Counted from the first letter of the stretch, positions 1-6,564 are shown. The stretch: 7,367 nt of DNA from an uncultured Porphyromonadaceae bacterium (GCA_947176355.1 CAMWQY010000131.1:1-7367); one strand, 5' to 3'. The notes: generated by a model from the letters alone, not told the origin. Program-made: numbers and translations.

Positions 1-896
1 TCGCCACAGGAGGCTGATGCCATCATTAGGACGTGGGTCGGAGTGGCGTTGGCATCGTCCCAACCAATTTCGTGGACAGGGACGAGTTTCCCTTTGGAGT
101 TGCGTGCGTAATACGCCTTGTCGCCGTCAAGGAGTCCCATCCAGGGCTTATAGAAGTTTTCTGATGTTATGTCTCCGTAATGGATAGGGAGTTCATGCTG
201 GCGTGTCCAGGGTATTGACTTGTTGTATCGTTCGCGTCCGGTGCCAACTCTTTTGGCGTATATGTTGCCGTTTTCATCTTCCCATCTGCGCTGAAGGAGA
301 ACGTAGACTTCTGCATTGTCGCGCCCTTGGAGAGTCTTTTGCTTGCTGAATCCGGTGGATTTTGTTCGAGTATTGTCTTTTGGCATTACAATTTCATAGT
401 CGTAGACAAGGGCTTTAGGACGTTTGGTGTATGGAATGCCCATTTCCATTTTCCCGAAAGCACCTTTTGTGGATGTGACGGGCTCGAACAGTTGACCGAG
501 AAAGATTGACCCGGCGACCATAACGTCCATATTTACTATGCCCAGAGCCTTGACATTTTCCATCTTTGCTTCGCATTTTGCCACGGTGCTTCCTCCTCTC
601 TGTGCAGGGGAAACCGTCGTGGAGCCTTTCACTACACCGCAGACTTTAGCGTATGCATTGGAGTTTGCCCAAGGGGAATTTCCCATGTTTTTGTAAGCTT
701 TGTTGCCGTCGATGGTGGTTTTGGGAGCAATTTCGTAGAGAGTCTTGTGTTTTCCTCCAATTATCGCAGATTCGGTAATATTGCGAGTGACCCAATTCTC
801 CATATTGCCGTATTTGATTGGCTCAAGGCGTAGGGCGAAAGTCGAGATGAGGCCTAAAAAATATGCTGTTAATAATGAGAAGATATATCTATTCAT
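1..896 (-). CDS. Secreted PCMD-domain protein (putative carbohydrate metabolism domain), C-terminus cut by window edge
   Basis: The frame is open from ATG at 896 to the left edge, giving 298 codons with no stop. Residues 1-21 form a signal peptide: a short basic start (MNR), a hydrophobic stretch, and a likely cut after STFA. There is no lipobox cysteine. The rest resembles the Bacteroidota PCMD family (PF13201). Recognisable parts are the segment IPYTKRPKALVYDYEI at 154-169, GRDNAEVYVLLQRRW at 191-205, and PTHVLMMASAS at 286-296. In relatives the last of these precedes a short end with a G-S-T-x-x-V-D-D type strand, so probably only about 20-25 residues are missing (inference from memory of the family). 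PCMD proteins are thought to act on or bind carbohydrate outside the cytoplasm; no catalytic residues can be assigned here. The start overlaps the tatD-like stop (ATGAATAG), so the two are probably co-transcribed. Exact function is unknown. Confidence 0.72.
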   Translation of the reverse strand, partial: MNRYIFSLLTAYFLGLISTFALRLEPIKYGNMENWVTRNITESAIIGGKHKTLYEIAPKTTIDGNKAYKNMGNSPWANSNAYAKVCGVVKGSTTVSPAQRGGSTVAKCEAKMENVKALGIVNMDVMVAGSIFLGQLFEPVTSTKGAFGKMEMGIPYTKRPKALVYDYEIVMPKDNTRTKSTGFSKQKTLQGRDNAEVYVLLQRRWEDENGNIYAKRVGTGRERYNKSIPWTRQHELPIHYGDITSENFYKPWMGLLDGDKAYYARNSKGKLVPVHEIGWDDANATPTHVLMMASASCG

Positions 897-1527
897 AAGG
901 ATGGAAGATTTTGCTGTTTTCGATTATTGTCTCACGGAGGCTTTTTTGCACAGACTCTTCGAGACGCATTATGATTGTGTCGATGGAGAGTTGCGATTCA
1001 TCAGTCTCAGCAAGAATACGGTCAGGAGGGGTTATGTCGAGGGCTTCCGGGCTGAATTTTTCACCGAAGCTTAGCCAGCAACCGGCTTTGAGGTATATTT
1101 CGGCGATGGTAGGTTTATTGCGGAATCCGTGTATGATCCAGGGCTGTTCGGGCTTAAGGTCTTTTTTCATGCCGGTAATGATGTCATGAGCTTTTACGGC
1201 ATGGATAATTAATGGTTTTTTCAGGCGTTCAGCAAGAAGGGCTTGTTTTCTGAAAGCAAGCATTTGGGTAGCGAGGAGCCCTCCGTGGGATAAGTCGATG
1301 CCACATTCGCCAATGGCAGCCACGTACGGAGAGGCGCTTGATGCTACGAGTTCTACCCATATTTCGTCTTTAATTCGGAGATTGTCGGCGCAAAAGAGTC
1401 CAAGGTCCCAAGGATGAAGGCCTACGGACCAAAGCTGCGAACCTTGCGCTACGAAACCTATTGGCGATGTCGATATGATTGCGTGTGGGTCCGGCGCATT
1501 TCGATGTGTATGACAGTCGATAACCAT
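889..1527 (-). CDS. TatD-family metal-dependent hydrolase (short form)
   Basis: This 212-aa protein starts at ATG 1527 with MVIDCHTHRN, the TatD first signature (D-x-H-x-H). The expected metal ligands of the amidohydrolase-type barrel are all visible: H6 and H8, E74 in AIGECGID, H109 in PLIIHA, H133 in WIIHGF, and D176 in ILAETDES. The G-L-H-P motif is at 36-39. TatD proteins are cytoplasmic Mg-dependent nucleases or phosphoesterases; related proteins are linked to DNA repair or tRNA-related quality control, but the substrate here cannot be told. It is shorter than the usual ~250-265 aa, matching a compact form common in Bacteroidota. The second signature is loose (HAVKAHD instead of H-x-R-x-A-x-x-D). 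A longer in-frame start at 1719 would read through the tRNA gene and is wrong. No clear TAnnTTTG promoter lies between the tRNA terminator and the start. The 3' end overlaps the PCMD-protein start by 8 bases. Confidence 0.9.
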   Translation of the reverse strand: MVIDCHTHRNAPDPHAIISTSPIGFVAQGSQLWSVGLHPWDLGLFCADNLRIKDEIWVELVASSASPYVAAIGECGIDLSHGGLLATQMLAFRKQALLAERLKKPLIIHAVKAHDIITGMKKDLKPEQPWIIHGFRNKPTIAEIYLKAGCWLSFGEKFSPEALDITPPDRILAETDESQLSIDTIIMRLEESVQKSLRETIIENSKIFHPYE

Positions 1528-1566
1528 ACTGTTGTAACAATTAAAAAAGAGAAATCCGAATAATCG

Positions 1567-1608
1567 AAAAAAGAGCAGTACGCGACCGAAGTCAACAATA
1601 CTGCTCTT
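1567..1608 (-). terminator. Intrinsic terminator of tRNA-Asp copy 1
   Basis: Read on the minus strand, AAGAGCAGTA (1608-1599) pairs perfectly with TACTGCTCTT (1580-1571), and a T run follows down to 1567. Inside, GAC-TTCG-GTC forms a second stem capped by a UUCG tetraloop. It starts 14 bases after the tRNA 3' end and lies about 40 bases before the TatD-like start. Confidence 0.88.
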
Positions 1609-1758
1609 CCTCTCTCCTCGGCGGTGCGGACGGGACTTGAACCCGCGACCTCCGGCGTGACAGGCCGGCATTCTAACCAGCTGAACTACCGCACCAAGAA
1701 TCCTCGTTGGGAGTTGCACTCGGATGTTGTTCCCGATTGCGAGTGCAAAGTTACAACA
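1568..1758. repeat. Direct repeat, left copy (whole tRNA-Asp unit)
   Basis: This block holds the tRNA terminator, the tRNA, its leader and its -7 box. It matches 6354-6545 in the same orientation. Positions 1568-1717 align without gaps to 6354-6503 with only two mismatches (1583/6369 and 1597/6383). After that a leader of about 14 bases differs and carries a one-base length change. Identity then resumes over 1732-1758 versus 6519-6545. Sequence outside the block is unrelated except for the -33 box. Confidence 0.95.
1622..1695 (-). tRNA. tRNA-Asp(GTC), copy 1
   Basis: A 74-nt cloverleaf can be folded by eye on the minus strand. The acceptor GGTGCGG pairs with CCGCACC. The D arm is GTTC/GAAT with an AGCTGGTTA loop. 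The anticodon arm is CCGGC-CTGTCAC-GCCGG with anticodon GTC, which decodes GAC/GAU aspartate. The T arm is GCGGG-TTCAAGT-CCCGT. The discriminator is G (position 1622). The next bases are CCG, so CCA is not encoded and must be added by the CCA-adding enzyme. The gene has its own promoter and terminator, so it is a single-gene unit. It is identical over all 74 bases to the second copy at 6408-6481. Confidence 0.97.
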
Positions 1759-1777
1759 AATTTCTCATTCCACCAAA
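1746..1777 (-). promoter_or_regulatory. Bacteroidota-type promoter of tRNA-Asp copy 1
   Basis: On the minus strand the -33 box TTTG (1777-1774) and the -7 box TAACTTTG (1753-1746) are separated by exactly 20 bases, matching the Bacteroidota sigma-A consensus. Start of transcription is expected a few bases past 1746, giving a leader of roughly 45 nt before the tRNA. Confidence 0.85.
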
Positions 1778-1844
1778 TATTTTTTGAAATATTTTTTAGA
1801 TTGAATTTTTAATTTTATTACTTGGTGTGATTAACAATAATTAT

Positions 1845-1875
1845 TTTGCCGGTATAAATTTTTTTATTAAATTTG
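1845..1875 (+). promoter_or_regulatory. Promoter of the lipoprotein / TonB-receptor / DUF4249 operon
   Basis: TTTG (1845-1848), then 19 bases, then TAAATTTG (1868-1875) is a full match to the Bacteroidota -33/-7 consensus. Transcription would start near 1882, leaving a leader of about 87 nt before the ATG at 1969. The leader is A-rich with no Shine-Dalgarno sequence. I see no riboswitch fold in it. This promoter is divergent from that of tRNA-Asp copy 1, with about 70 bases between the facing boxes. Confidence 0.8.
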
Positions 1876-1968
1876 CACCCCAAAATAAAAAGCGAGGATT
1901 CCAAGCCAAATAGATTAGATAAAAAATAGTCAAACAATTTGATATCAACATAAAATAAAATCACTGTT

Positions 1969-3348
1969 ATGAAATTAACTTATTTCCTGCCTGCAGTTTT
2001 AGTAATGTCAATGCTGGCAAGTTGCGGAGGTGACAAAAAAGAAATCGACAACCCCGGCGGTCCTCAGGGTTCCGGCTCGATGACTGAAATGACACCTGAA
2101 GAAAGTAAGGAATACCTTCAGGAGACTGCCGCAGAATTCCTAAACAAGTTTAAACCGGAAGATCAAAGGCAAGCTGTAGAATTGGCGGCTTACTTTTCAA
2201 GTGAATTTGAATATTTTGATGCTCCTGAAGAATTTGAAATAGAACCTAATGAATCTAAACGCACTCCTGCAGCATATTTAAAGGCTCTCTCAGATGCTGC
2301 TCGCGGAGATATGGATGCTCTGACACGTGCTGCCACGAGCTATTCTTATACTGTCAACTTCAATAAATTGTCAGGAATCTACGAGCCCAACTATGCTAAA
2401 GAAAAATGGGTAAAAACCAGCGATTCTAAAGATATCGTATTTCAATTCAAAAATAAAAGTGGACAGCCGGTGGTTTTGACTGTGGCTCAATCCGGTGGCG
2501 AATATGATGTCGATTTCTCGATTGATGAATGGGACGAAGATTACGTAAATGGACATTGGGAAGAGTTCAAAGTAAAATATCAATACTTCCTTTCCGTTCC
2601 TAAGACAGTCAAGGCTACCCTTACAGAAAATGGAAAACAATTGGCTGATTCAGAGGTAGTGTCAAGCATTGACACTAAGAAACATACCATTTCAGCTGAT
2701 GTCAAAGCCAATCTTATGAATCTTAAAGCTACCACAATAGTGGAGGGTACTGATTCAAAGGTGGAGGCACGCTCTGAGTTCTACATTTCCGGAGATTGGG
2801 TTGCAGAAGGCTATGCTACAGTGACCGGTAGGGATCTTTGCAATATCGACAAGTACACTTCTATGGCAGATATGGATGAAGAAGAGGCTGAAACAGAGTG
2901 GGCTAAAATGTTCAAGACCGGGGATTGCGGAGCAAACGTGTTGGATAAGGTCCAAGTTTATGCACAGATTGAATATTATAAAAATTTGCCGATTGATTTA
3001 GGTGACTATTATGATAGCTATGATTATGATAATAACAAAGATGCTGCCCGTAAGGATTGTGAGCAAGCTTGCGACAGACTGAATCAGCATATCAAGTCGC
3101 AAGTAAGATACAACAAGACCAAGACAGATCAGGCTTCGTTCAAATTTGTACCATATTTTTACGATTATAGTTATGGTTATTATGATGAATGGGAATACGT
3201 CGTTTCAGCAGATGTTCTTTTCCCTGATGGAACTACATACGATGTCGCCAGCTATTTTGAGAATTTCACAAACGTGGCACGGAAGTGGAATAGCCTTTTG
3301 AAGGCTTATCAGAATATTTGGGAAGTAGCCGGTGGCATAGAATGGTGA
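1969..3348 (+). CDS. Lipoprotein of unknown family, first gene of the receptor operon
   Basis: This is a 459-aa protein. Residues 1-18 are a type II signal peptide with lipobox LASC, and C19 would be lipidated. The following GGDKKEID is only partly like the acidic surface-export signal of Bacteroidota lipoproteins. Next comes a low-complexity G/P/S linker (to about 37), then a Glu-rich, helix-like region (about 40-115). The rest is mainly beta-like, with segments such as PKTVKATLTENGKQLADSEV. Four more cysteines (C291, C320, C364, C368) could form disulfides in the periplasm or at the surface. The C-terminal third has two Tyr/Asp-rich patches, 345-354 (GDYYDSYDYD) and 394-411 (VPYFYDYSYGYYDEWEYV). 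I do not recognise the family. Its stop overlaps the receptor start (ATGGTGA), so it probably works with the receptor, perhaps as a surface substrate binder (inference). Confidence 0.88.
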   Translation: MKLTYFLPAVLVMSMLASCGGDKKEIDNPGGPQGSGSMTEMTPEESKEYLQETAAEFLNKFKPEDQRQAVELAAYFSSEFEYFDAPEEFEIEPNESKRTPAAYLKALSDAARGDMDALTRAATSYSYTVNFNKLSGIYEPNYAKEKWVKTSDSKDIVFQFKNKSGQPVVLTVAQSGGEYDVDFSIDEWDEDYVNGHWEEFKVKYQYFLSVPKTVKATLTENGKQLADSEVVSSIDTKKHTISADVKANLMNLKATTIVEGTDSKVEARSEFYISGDWVAEGYATVTGRDLCNIDKYTSMADMDEEEAETEWAKMFKTGDCGANVLDKVQVYAQIEYYKNLPIDLGDYYDSYDYDNNKDAARKDCEQACDRLNQHIKSQVRYNKTKTDQASFKFVPYFYDYSYGYYDEWEYVVSADVLFPDGTTYDVASYFENFTNVARKWNSLLKAYQNIWEVAGGIEW

Positions 3349-5468
3349 TCCATTTCACTGCAATTAAGAATACTTCTATACGCCAAAGGGGAGTGCAATT
3401 ATGTGCTTCCTTTTGGCTTTATATATTTCTTACCTACTCGTTTAATGTCTCGGCAGAATGTGAGGACCCGGATACAACGGGCTTCTTATTGCCGGATGTC
3501 ATAGTGAGTCAGGAAGGACATTCGCAGTTTTCAAAGCGTGAAGATGGCTCTATATCGATAAAGAAGGATAATATTGAGAAGCTTTCGCGTACATTTGGTG
3601 AGGTGGATTTCATAAATCAAATCGGGGCTCTTCATTCAGTATCGTCAATCAGCGACTATGGATCAGGATTCTTTGTCTCCGGCACCCAACCCTCCCAAGC
3701 TCAATATTTGATCGACGGAGCGCCGGTAGCTTTCCCTTATCGGTTTGGAGGACTTTTCTCTACATTCAATACCGATCATTTTTCCTCAATGGTATTCAGT
3801 AGGCAATCGGGTTCAGATATGGCTCCACGCCTTGGTTCGGCGTTTTCTCTTTCTTCAGCCGAACGTTTCCGTTCGGGAGCGGAGGGTAATTGCAATATCG
3901 GAATGATGGCTTCTTCTATATCTGTTCGTGCCGGGTTTGCAAATAGACTGTCGATTTCAGCGTCAGGGCGCATATCCTATATTGATCAAATATATAAGAA
4001 ATGGTTGACCACATCGGATATAGGTATTAAATATGATTTCAAGGACTTTAATGCCACAATTGCCTATCGTATTTCAGCGTTGGATGTCGTCAAGGCTTCA
4101 TGTTTTCTCTCAGGAGACAAAATAGGGTATGACGACATCAAATATAGTCTCAATACTTCCATCCGGTGGACAAATACACTTTATAATGTGAGCTATGAGC
4201 GTAAGAGGAGGAATACTTTCAATATAAATGCGTATTATTCAAGGTTTAATAATGCCATTGCATTGGGGATGCCACAGATGATGGTCAACGGACCTTCATA
4301 TCAGCATACATACGGTATGAATTCAAAGCTAAGTAGTAATAACCAAAGAGGAAAAATTGCTTCTTGGAATTGTGGACTTAATTTTATTTATACAAAAGAT
4401 ATTCCCCAATGGGCATCACTTGAAAGCGATGATGCCACTGGAACTTCTATACGCTTCTCAAACTCATATCCTCAAAATTCAATCACTTCCACCTTATATG
4501 GAGGAGCCGGTCTGTGGATAATCCCTGAAAAATTTAAGCTAACTGCTGAGACTGCCATTGGATATTATAGTTCGAAGACGATTGGCCATCGGAATTATTC
4601 CGCATTGATATTTACACCTTCGCTTACATTAATCGCGAAAATTCCGAGGGGTGCAGTCAATTTGTCTTGCGCTCATCCATGCCAACCTGTCCACCAAGTG
4701 GGTTTTTCAGAGTTGGGACTCGCTACCAACTATATGATTAGTGCCAATCATGAAGCTCCTATGCAAAGAGCCTTAGCTGTGTCGGGAAATGTAACACAGA
4801 ATCTCCTATGGTTAGGACTTACAGCAGAAGCTGGTGCTTATTGGAATCTGGTTAAGAATCAGGCTGAATATCAAGGTCAGGTGATGGAAATTATAACAAT
4901 CGAATATAATCCGTTCGCTCATCTGATCATCTCCAATGGATATAATTACGGAGCATATCTTTCAGTCGCACGGACATTCGGGAAGGTGACCGGTGATTTC
5001 AATATCAGCTACGGAAATGGCCTGCGCCATGAACCAAACTATCCGGAGCAGACTTGGCACGCTCTCAATTCAAGCGGCTTGACTCTAAAAGCATCTGCTC
5101 AATGGCATGAAGGAAAGCATTGGACTTTGTATGCTTCTTTTGTCCTCGCTACCGGACGAAGATATACGCCCGTGGATGCGCTTTATATGATTAGCAATAA
5201 CATTGCTACGGAGTATGGAAAGAGAAACTCTGCGACGCTTCCCATGTATAATCGTCTGGATGCCGGTGCAACGTATTCTTTTTCTACAGGTAAAAATAAA
5301 TCTTTGCGACATAACATTAATTTTAGTTTTATCAATGCGTTAGGACACAGGAATGTAGAAATGCAATATTTTGTACTTAATTCTGAAAACGGTGACTATT
5401 ATCTCAAACGCTTATACTCGCTTTATAGATTTCTTCCTTCTTTAAGCTATTCAATTGAATTCAAATGA
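3342..5468 (+). CDS. TonB-dependent outer-membrane receptor of the DUF4249-partner type
   Basis: This 708-aa protein starts at ATG 3342, inside the end of the upstream gene (7-base overlap). A TTG at 3318 is in frame but adds only eight charged residues ahead of the signal peptide. The signal peptide has an h-region at about 18-34 and a likely cut after NVSA (38). A TonB-box-like LLPDVIVS is at 49-56. The plug domain (about 70-180) shows the family signs: LIDGAPV at 123-129, RFGGLFSTFNTD at 134-145, and a diverged GSAFSL at 165-170. The barrel carries ELGLATNY, then ATGRRYTP at 603-610 and LPMYNRLDAGATYSF from 633, the last two being hallmarks of receptors paired with DUF4249 proteins. It ends in a strand with SYSIEFK. 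The usual N-terminal carboxypeptidase-regulatory-like domain is absent, leaving a compact receptor. It should carry an unknown ligand across the outer membrane using TonB energy. Its stop overlaps the next start (ATGA). Confidence 0.9.
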   Translation: MVIHFTAIKNTSIRQRGVQLCASFWLYIFLTYSFNVSAECEDPDTTGFLLPDVIVSQEGHSQFSKREDGSISIKKDNIEKLSRTFGEVDFINQIGALHSVSSISDYGSGFFVSGTQPSQAQYLIDGAPVAFPYRFGGLFSTFNTDHFSSMVFSRQSGSDMAPRLGSAFSLSSAERFRSGAEGNCNIGMMASSISVRAGFANRLSISASGRISYIDQIYKKWLTTSDIGIKYDFKDFNATIAYRISALDVVKASCFLSGDKIGYDDIKYSLNTSIRWTNTLYNVSYERKRRNTFNINAYYSRFNNAIALGMPQMMVNGPSYQHTYGMNSKLSSNNQRGKIASWNCGLNFIYTKDIPQWASLESDDATGTSIRFSNSYPQNSITSTLYGGAGLWIIPEKFKLTAETAIGYYSSKTIGHRNYSALIFTPSLTLIAKIPRGAVNLSCAHPCQPVHQVGFSELGLATNYMISANHEAPMQRALAVSGNVTQNLLWLGLTAEAGAYWNLVKNQAEYQGQVMEIITIEYNPFAHLIISNGYNYGAYLSVARTFGKVTGDFNISYGNGLRHEPNYPEQTWHALNSSGLTLKASAQWHEGKHWTLYASFVLATGRRYTPVDALYMISNNIATEYGKRNSATLPMYNRLDAGATYSFSTGKNKSLRHNINFSFINALGHRNVEMQYFVLNSENGDYYLKRLYSLYRFLPSLSYSIEFK

Positions 5469-6307
5469 GACAAATTAAAAGTTTATTGTTACTGATGATG
5501 GCATTGTCAGTATGTGCGGGATGTGAGGAAGATGCTGCAATGCAAGAAAGTAAGGCTGTCATAGAAGGCGTAATTCGTGCCGGGGAGTTTCCGTATGTGT
5601 TGTTTTCCGCTTCAGTGGTTCCATCTATAGAAGGGAATATATCAGATGCTGTAATCAACTGGGGGAAAGTCACGATTTCGGATGGGAAAGATACTGTGAT
5701 TCTGACAGGACGCATGGATGATTCCTATATGCCTCCGTTTGTCTATTATTCTTTTGATATGGTAGGAGAGCCGGGCAAGACCTATACATTGACGGCTGAT
5801 TTCAAAGACCTTCATGCCACTGCGACTTCGAGGATGCCGATGCCTGTGGCTATAGACAGTGTATCTCTGCAACATACGAATTCGGCTTCTTTACGAACTG
5901 CCACGTTGCATTTTACTTCTCCCGAAGAGAGCCCTGCTTATTTCTACGTGTCGATGCAAAGATATGGGCACGACACCCATCCTATGCCTTGCCTGATGGG
6001 CACAATAATGACCGAAGTGGCGAATGCTAAATATTCGTTGCCCTTGATGAGGCCAAGGATTAAGATATATACTGAAATAGATGAAGAAAAATATGAATCA
6101 CAATTTATTGTCGGAGAACAATGGATAGTATACCTGAACAGAGTGGAGAGACCCTCTTACGACTTTTGGAAAGCTTTTGACAATATGACCCTATTCTCTA
6201 ATTCTCCGTTTATTTCTGCTAATGAGTCTCTTCCCTCCAATACTGTGGGTGGCTATGGGGTATGTTCGGCAGAAGGGTCGTCTACTTTAAAATTCAAAGT
6301 GGAATAA
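5465..6307 (+). CDS. DUF4249 lipoprotein, partner of the TonB-dependent receptor
   Basis: This 280-aa protein starts at ATG 5465 within ATGA, so its translation is probably coupled to the receptor gene. The signal peptide ends in VCAGC; C20 is the likely lipidated residue (C17 is less suitable). It is followed by EED, an acidic start that fits the Bacteroidota surface-export signal. DUF4249 (PF14054) features are: an early strand AVIEGVIRAGEFPYVLFSAS (31-50), GEPGKTYTLTADF (101-113), MPMPVAIDSV (124-133), RPSYDFWKAF (229-238), and SNTVGGYGVCSAE near the end (258-270). It is at the short end of the family. Such proteins are almost always next to a receptor of the kind upstream and are thought to be outer-membrane accessory lipoproteins, perhaps helping ligand capture; the biochemical role is not established. 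Confidence 0.88.
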   Translation: MRQIKSLLLLMMALSVCAGCEEDAAMQESKAVIEGVIRAGEFPYVLFSASVVPSIEGNISDAVINWGKVTISDGKDTVILTGRMDDSYMPPFVYYSFDMVGEPGKTYTLTADFKDLHATATSRMPMPVAIDSVSLQHTNSASLRTATLHFTSPEESPAYFYVSMQRYGHDTHPMPCLMGTIMTEVANAKYSLPLMRPRIKIYTEIDEEKYESQFIVGEQWIVYLNRVERPSYDFWKAFDNMTLFSNSPFISANESLPSNTVGGYGVCSAEGSSTLKFKVE

Positions 6308-6337
6308 TTGGGGATTTCCTTTGGGGAAATGTCAATT
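6306..6337 (+). terminator. Hairpin after the operon, possible weak terminator
   Basis: AATTG (6306-6310) pairs with CAATT (6333-6337). Inside a small internal loop, ATTTCC (6314-6319) pairs with GGAAAT (6325-6330) around a 5-nt loop. No T run follows, so it is not a standard intrinsic terminator. It could act as a 3' stability hairpin. The tRNA terminator just downstream may also stop plus-strand transcripts. Confidence 0.35.
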
Positions 6338-6353
6338 GTTAATGGTGAAAATG

Positions 6354-6394
6354 AAAAAGAGCAGTACGTGACCGAAGTCAACGATACTGCTCTT
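6354..6394 (-). terminator. Intrinsic terminator of tRNA-Asp copy 2
   Basis: Same fold as copy 1: AAGAGCAGTA (6394-6385) with TACTGCTCTT (6366-6357), an inner GAC-TTCG-GTC stem-loop, and a T run to 6354. Two internal bases differ from copy 1, and both changes strengthen pairing (U-G to C-G and U-G to U-A). It converges with the plus-strand operon and may also serve it: the plus-strand reading gives the same stem followed by a pyrimidine tract. Confidence 0.88.
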
Positions 6395-6407
6395 CCTCTC
6401 TCCTCGG

Positions 6408-6481
6408 CGGTGCGGACGGGACTTGAACCCGCGACCTCCGGCGTGACAGGCCGGCATTCTAACCAGCTGAACTACCGCACC
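6408..6481 (-). tRNA. tRNA-Asp(GTC), copy 2
   Basis: This is identical over all 74 nt to the copy at 1622-1695: the same GTC anticodon in the CTGTCAC loop, G discriminator, and no encoded CCA (the following bases are CCG). It has its own promoter and terminator. Two full copies suggest either dosage for Asp codons or a recent duplication kept identical by selection or gene conversion. Confidence 0.97.
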
Positions 6482-6532
6482 AAGAATCCTCGTTGGGAGT
6501 TGCTACCGGGGCTTGTTTCCCGATTGCGAGTG

Positions 6533-6564
6533 CAAAGTTACAACATTTTTTCAAACTGTGCAAA
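6533..6564 (-). promoter_or_regulatory. Bacteroidota-type promoter of tRNA-Asp copy 2
   Basis: TTTG (6564-6561), 20 bases, TAACTTTG (6540-6533) on the minus strand. Box sequences and spacing equal those of copy 1, although most of the spacer differs between the two. That supports these boxes as the functional parts. Confidence 0.85.

Larger units (their letters stand above)
6354..6545. repeat. Direct repeat, right copy (whole tRNA-Asp unit)
   Basis: Partner of the block at 1568-1758, same orientation, offset 4786 bases (4787 past the one-base length change in the leader). It contains the terminator, tRNA, leader and -7 box. The two copies bracket the three-gene receptor operon exactly, with no other gene inside the interval. 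Confidence 0.95.

Noticed and set aside
327..1189. Plus-strand open frames opposite the PCMD and TatD-like genes
   Set aside because: They are antisense to well-supported proteins, have no promoter or family similarity, and their composition follows the opposite strand.
1528..1719. Upstream in-frame extension of the TatD-like protein (64 extra residues)
   Set aside because: It translates the tRNA-Asp gene and its terminator; the peptide with LVRMPACHAGGRGFKSRPHR is a well-known false product of tRNA genes. The TatD signature begins at ATG 1527.
1882..1968. Riboswitch or other structured element in the operon leader
   Set aside because: The leader is A-rich and I find no stable stems or known aptamer pattern in it.
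3318..3341. TTG start for the TonB-dependent receptor
   Set aside because: It adds eight residues ahead of an already long n-region, while ATG 3342 gives a normal overlap with the upstream stop and a normal signal peptide.
3859..3876. Hairpin CCGAACG-tttc-CGTTCGG in the receptor gene
   Set aside because: A 7-bp hairpin within coding sequence, with no T run, no promoter nearby and no recurrence seen elsewhere in the window; likely chance.
1568..6545. Integrative element with tRNA attachment sites
   Set aside because: No integrase, excisionase or transposase is present, and the repeats cover the full tRNA unit with promoter and terminator. Site-specific integration usually duplicates only the 3' end of a tRNA gene.
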